Positions 4,676 to 6,423 of a stretch of DNA of 6,423 nucleotides are shown here, piece by piece; positions within the stretch are counted from its first letter, which is position 1; every line of letters starts with the position of its first letter. Made by a program: the position numbers and the translations under genes. The stretch is taken from positions 1-6,423 of the forward strand of contig JBIKVN010000195.1 of NCBI GenBank assembly GCA_044356865.1, in the 5' to 3' direction. This stretch comes from JBEIUL01 sp044356865 (lineage in GTDB: Bacteria; Planctomycetota; Phycisphaerae; Phycisphaerales; SM1A02). The notes beneath the pieces were generated by a model, which had not been told where the DNA came from, made no database searches, and saw only the letters and a program-made list of their open reading frames with translations.

Positions 4676-6423
4676 TCACCAGACTTTCTTGGACCCGATC
4701 AGCTTCACGACCTCTCCCGCGGGCAGGTCGAGGGCCCCGTACAGCCGGCCGGCGGCGTCGGCGACCGCTCCCGAGCTCTTCCCGACCAGCTCGCGAAGTT
4801 CGGCCACCTGCTCCTCGGTCACGAGCCGGCCGTGCGAGCGGGCGCTCGCCGCGGCCCGGGTCAGCAGTTCGACCGTCTCCTCCTCGTCCGGCCCACCGGC
4901 CAGCGAGATCGCCACGAGGGTCTGCTGGCTCTCGGCGGTCGGCATCATCGCCAGCACATCGGCGACCAGCAGCCGCAGGCCGCCCGTCCGGCCCGCAAGC
5001 GTCGACAGCAGGGCCGGCTCGGCGTCAAGCACCTTGAAGATGCCGCGGCCACGAAGGGCGACCGTCTTCAGGGCCTCGAGACTCCGGATCGCGTACTCGA
5101 GGCCTTCCTCGGCCCCGATCTCGCCACCCGACTGGGCCAGCACCACCGCATCGACGGCGTTCTTGAAGGTCTCGTCGCCGCTGCCGGCGATCCAGACCAC
5201 GGCGCCGCGATCGGCCTCGGCCACCCGGGTCGCAGCCGGGGCTCCCGCCGGATCGGTCACCGCCAGGACCGGCACCGCGGACGCCAGCCGCGACGACCGG
5301 ACCGCGTTCAGGTTCGACGCCACGAAGTCGGGCGTTCCCTGCACGACGAGCAGGTCAAGCCCCGACTCGCGGGCGATCTCGGCCTCGCAGTCGGCAAACG
5401 ACATCCCGCCGGTCATCGGGGTATAGCCGAGCGCCGAGAGCGCCGCCGACATCGCGTTGCGGTCTTCCGCCGTACCGGCCACCACCGTCGCGAACTTCTG
5501 GCCCGAATCGCGGACCGCCGACGCCAGGATCGGCACCACCCGGAAGTCGCCGCTGAAACTCTGCTGCGGGTCGCTCGCGACGATCGCCAGGGCCGCCTCG
5601 ACCTGCACCCGGCGATCGGGATACTGGAGGCACTCGACCAGCGGCGCCCGTCCGGCCCGCGCCGTGACATCGCGGCCCCCGGTGCCTGCGAGGGCCCGGA
5701 TCGCGTCCAGCACCAGGGCCGTATCGCGGCGGTCGATCGCCAGCCCGAGCACCGCCTCGCCGAGGGTCGGGCCCGCGGCGGTCGCGAAGAACTCGGCGCT
5801 GTAGCGGTTGTCGCCGAAGACCGGATCGCTCGCGCCGTCCGCCAGACGATTGCCGCGGCTGAGGTCGCTTGCGGCGTACAGCGAAAGGGCCGTCGCGTCG
5901 GCCGGGTCGAGCTCGAGCGCCGACGCCGACGCCCGCATGCCCATGACATCGAAGTAGATCGAGGTCGGGACCGGCGTCGCGACGAGACCGCCGAACGGGT
6001 CGTAACCCCAGACATTCGCCCGCTCGTCGCCGGGATGCATGACGAGGGCGTCCTCGCGGTCGAAGTATCGCTTCGCGAGCGAGGTGAACGCGGCCGACGC
6101 CGACTCCCCGGAGCCGCCGACCTTGGCGATCGCCCGCATCGCGGCGTCGCGCACGTCCGAGGTGGTGCCTTCCGCCGAAGCGAGCGAAAGCAGGTACGGC
6201 CGAGCCTCGGGATACCCGATCGCCCCGAGCAGGTCGGCGACCGAGCGTTGGGCCGTGGGATCAAGCTTCGGCAGGGCCGCACAGAGCGGCTGCACCGCGT
6301 AGCGGCCCATCGCCTCGATCTGCTTCGCCGCGGCGATCTGCTTCGCCGTGTCGCCGGTCACGAGCATCTTCAACAGCGCCGGCATCGCGAACTCGTCCGC
6401 CGCCGAAAGTCGCTCGGCCGCGA
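4676..6423 (-). CDS. HEAT-repeat protein with embedded receiver-like domain, 5'-truncated by the window edge
   Basis: The frame is open past the Met at 6385 to the right edge (first complete codon 6421-6419), and the residues before that Met (A-A-E-R-L-S-A-A-D-E-F-A) continue a helical repeat, so the true start lies outside. Numbering from the 6385 Met, the 569 residues contain HEAT-like helix pairs at about 1-90 (A-A-A-K-Q-I-E-A-M-G, S-V-A-D-L-L-G-A-I-G, A-A-M-R-A-I-A-K-V-G). A stretch at 155-175 resembles a TPR helix (A-L-E-L-D-P-A-D-A-T-A-L-S-L-Y), and more HEAT-like units run to about 270. An alternating beta/alpha segment at 297-418 looks like a degenerate receiver. HEAT-like helices resume at 430-569, ending in K-K-V-W. 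HEAT arrays are protein-interaction scaffolds; no catalytic motif is visible. Location is unknown because the N-terminus, where a signal peptide would be, is missing. The stop is TGA at 4676-4678; tRNA-Thr follows on the same strand. Confidence 0.85.
   Translation of the reverse strand, partial: AAERLSAADEFAMPALLKMLVTGDTAKQIAAAKQIEAMGRYAVQPLCAALPKLDPTAQRSVADLLGAIGYPEARPYLLSLASAEGTTSDVRDAAMRAIAKVGGSGESASAAFTSLAKRYFDREDALVMHPGDERANVWGYDPFGGLVATPVPTSIYFDVMGMRASASALELDPADATALSLYAASDLSRGNRLADGASDPVFGDNRYSAEFFATAAGPTLGEAVLGLAIDRRDTALVLDAIRALAGTGGRDVTARAGRAPLVECLQYPDRRVQVEAALAIVASDPQQSFSGDFRVVPILASAVRDSGQKFATVVAGTAEDRNAMSAALSALGYTPMTGGMSFADCEAEIARESGLDLLVVQGTPDFVASNLNAVRSSRLASAVPVLAVTDPAGAPAATRVAEADRGAVVWIAGSGDETFKNAVDAVVLAQSGGEIGAEEGLEYAIRSLEALKTVALRGRGIFKVLDAEPALLSTLAGRTGGLRLLVADVLAMMPTAESQQTLVAISLAGGPDEEETVELLTRAAASARSHGRLVTEEQVAELRELVGKSSGAVADAAGRLYGALDLPAGEVVKLIGSKKVW
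5132..5497 (-). other. Receiver-like (pseudo-receiver) segment inside the HEAT-repeat protein
   Basis: Residues 297-418 (counted from the Met at 6385) show five hydrophobic strands alternating with helices: K-F-A-T-V-V-A-G, the helix to A-L-S-A-L-G-Y, S-F-A-D-C-E-A-E-I-A, L-D-L-L-V-V-Q-G, V-P-V-L-A-V-T-D, G-A-V-V-W-I-A-G, and a last helix from D404. Order and spacing match a CheY-like fold. The signalling residues are absent: no acidic pair after strand 1, Q-G in place of the phosphoacceptor Asp after strand 3, and no Lys after strand 5. This is pattern recognition, not a profile hit; a Rossmann-like fold of another kind is possible. Confidence 0.5.

Noticed and set aside
1..6423. Mobile elements, CRISPR array, prophage, defence or toxin-antitoxin module
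   Set aside because: No transposase, integrase, regularly spaced repeats, terminal inverted repeats or composition shift was seen; genes and GC content are uniform across the window.

Overview
The window is very GC-rich bacterial DNA (about 70% by eye), densely coding and with short intergenic gaps. It holds five protein genes and one tRNA gene. Two proteins give a taxonomic hint. One is a lipoprotein ending in a dockerin-like pair of EF-hand loops (D-W-N-G-D-G-R-V-D-A-M-D followed by D-L-D-L-D-G-E). The other is a long alanine-rich HEAT-repeat protein. Both styles are common in Planctomycetota, and I favour a Phycisphaerae-like organism. This is an inference from style, since the window has no phylogenetic marker.

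Layout from left to right. (1) Positions 3-1718, plus strand: the 3' part of a penicillin-acylase-family N-terminal-nucleophile hydrolase; its signal peptide and alpha chain lie off the left edge. (2) Positions 1742-2830, minus strand, convergent with gene 1 across 23 bases: a lipoprotein with a cysteine-rich helical head, a probable beta-rich middle and a C-terminal EF-hand pair. (3) A 132-base divergent intergenic region. (4) Positions 2963-3889, plus strand: a cation diffusion facilitator (CDF) transporter. (5) Positions 3886-4452, plus strand: an unrecognised 188-residue protein whose GTG start overlaps the transporter stop in a GTGA junction behind a strong ribosome binding site, so the two form a translationally coupled pair. 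(6) A perfect 13-bp hairpin at 4470-4500 between this operon and the convergent tRNA-Thr(CGU) gene at 4505-4577 on the minus strand. (7) Positions 4676 to the right edge, minus strand: a HEAT-repeat protein missing its N-terminus, with what looks like a degenerate receiver (CheY-like) fold inserted between repeat blocks.

The genes do not form one obvious pathway. The acylase, the lipoprotein and probably the HEAT protein suggest cell-envelope functions. The CDF pair is a metal-efflux unit with an unknown partner. I see no mobile element, CRISPR array, phage gene, toxin-antitoxin pair or defence module, so this reads as an ordinary chromosomal region. The points most worth a second look are the pseudo-receiver in the HEAT protein, the changed metal-site residues in the CDF protein, its uncharacterised coupled partner, and the cysteine-rich dockerin-like lipoprotein.
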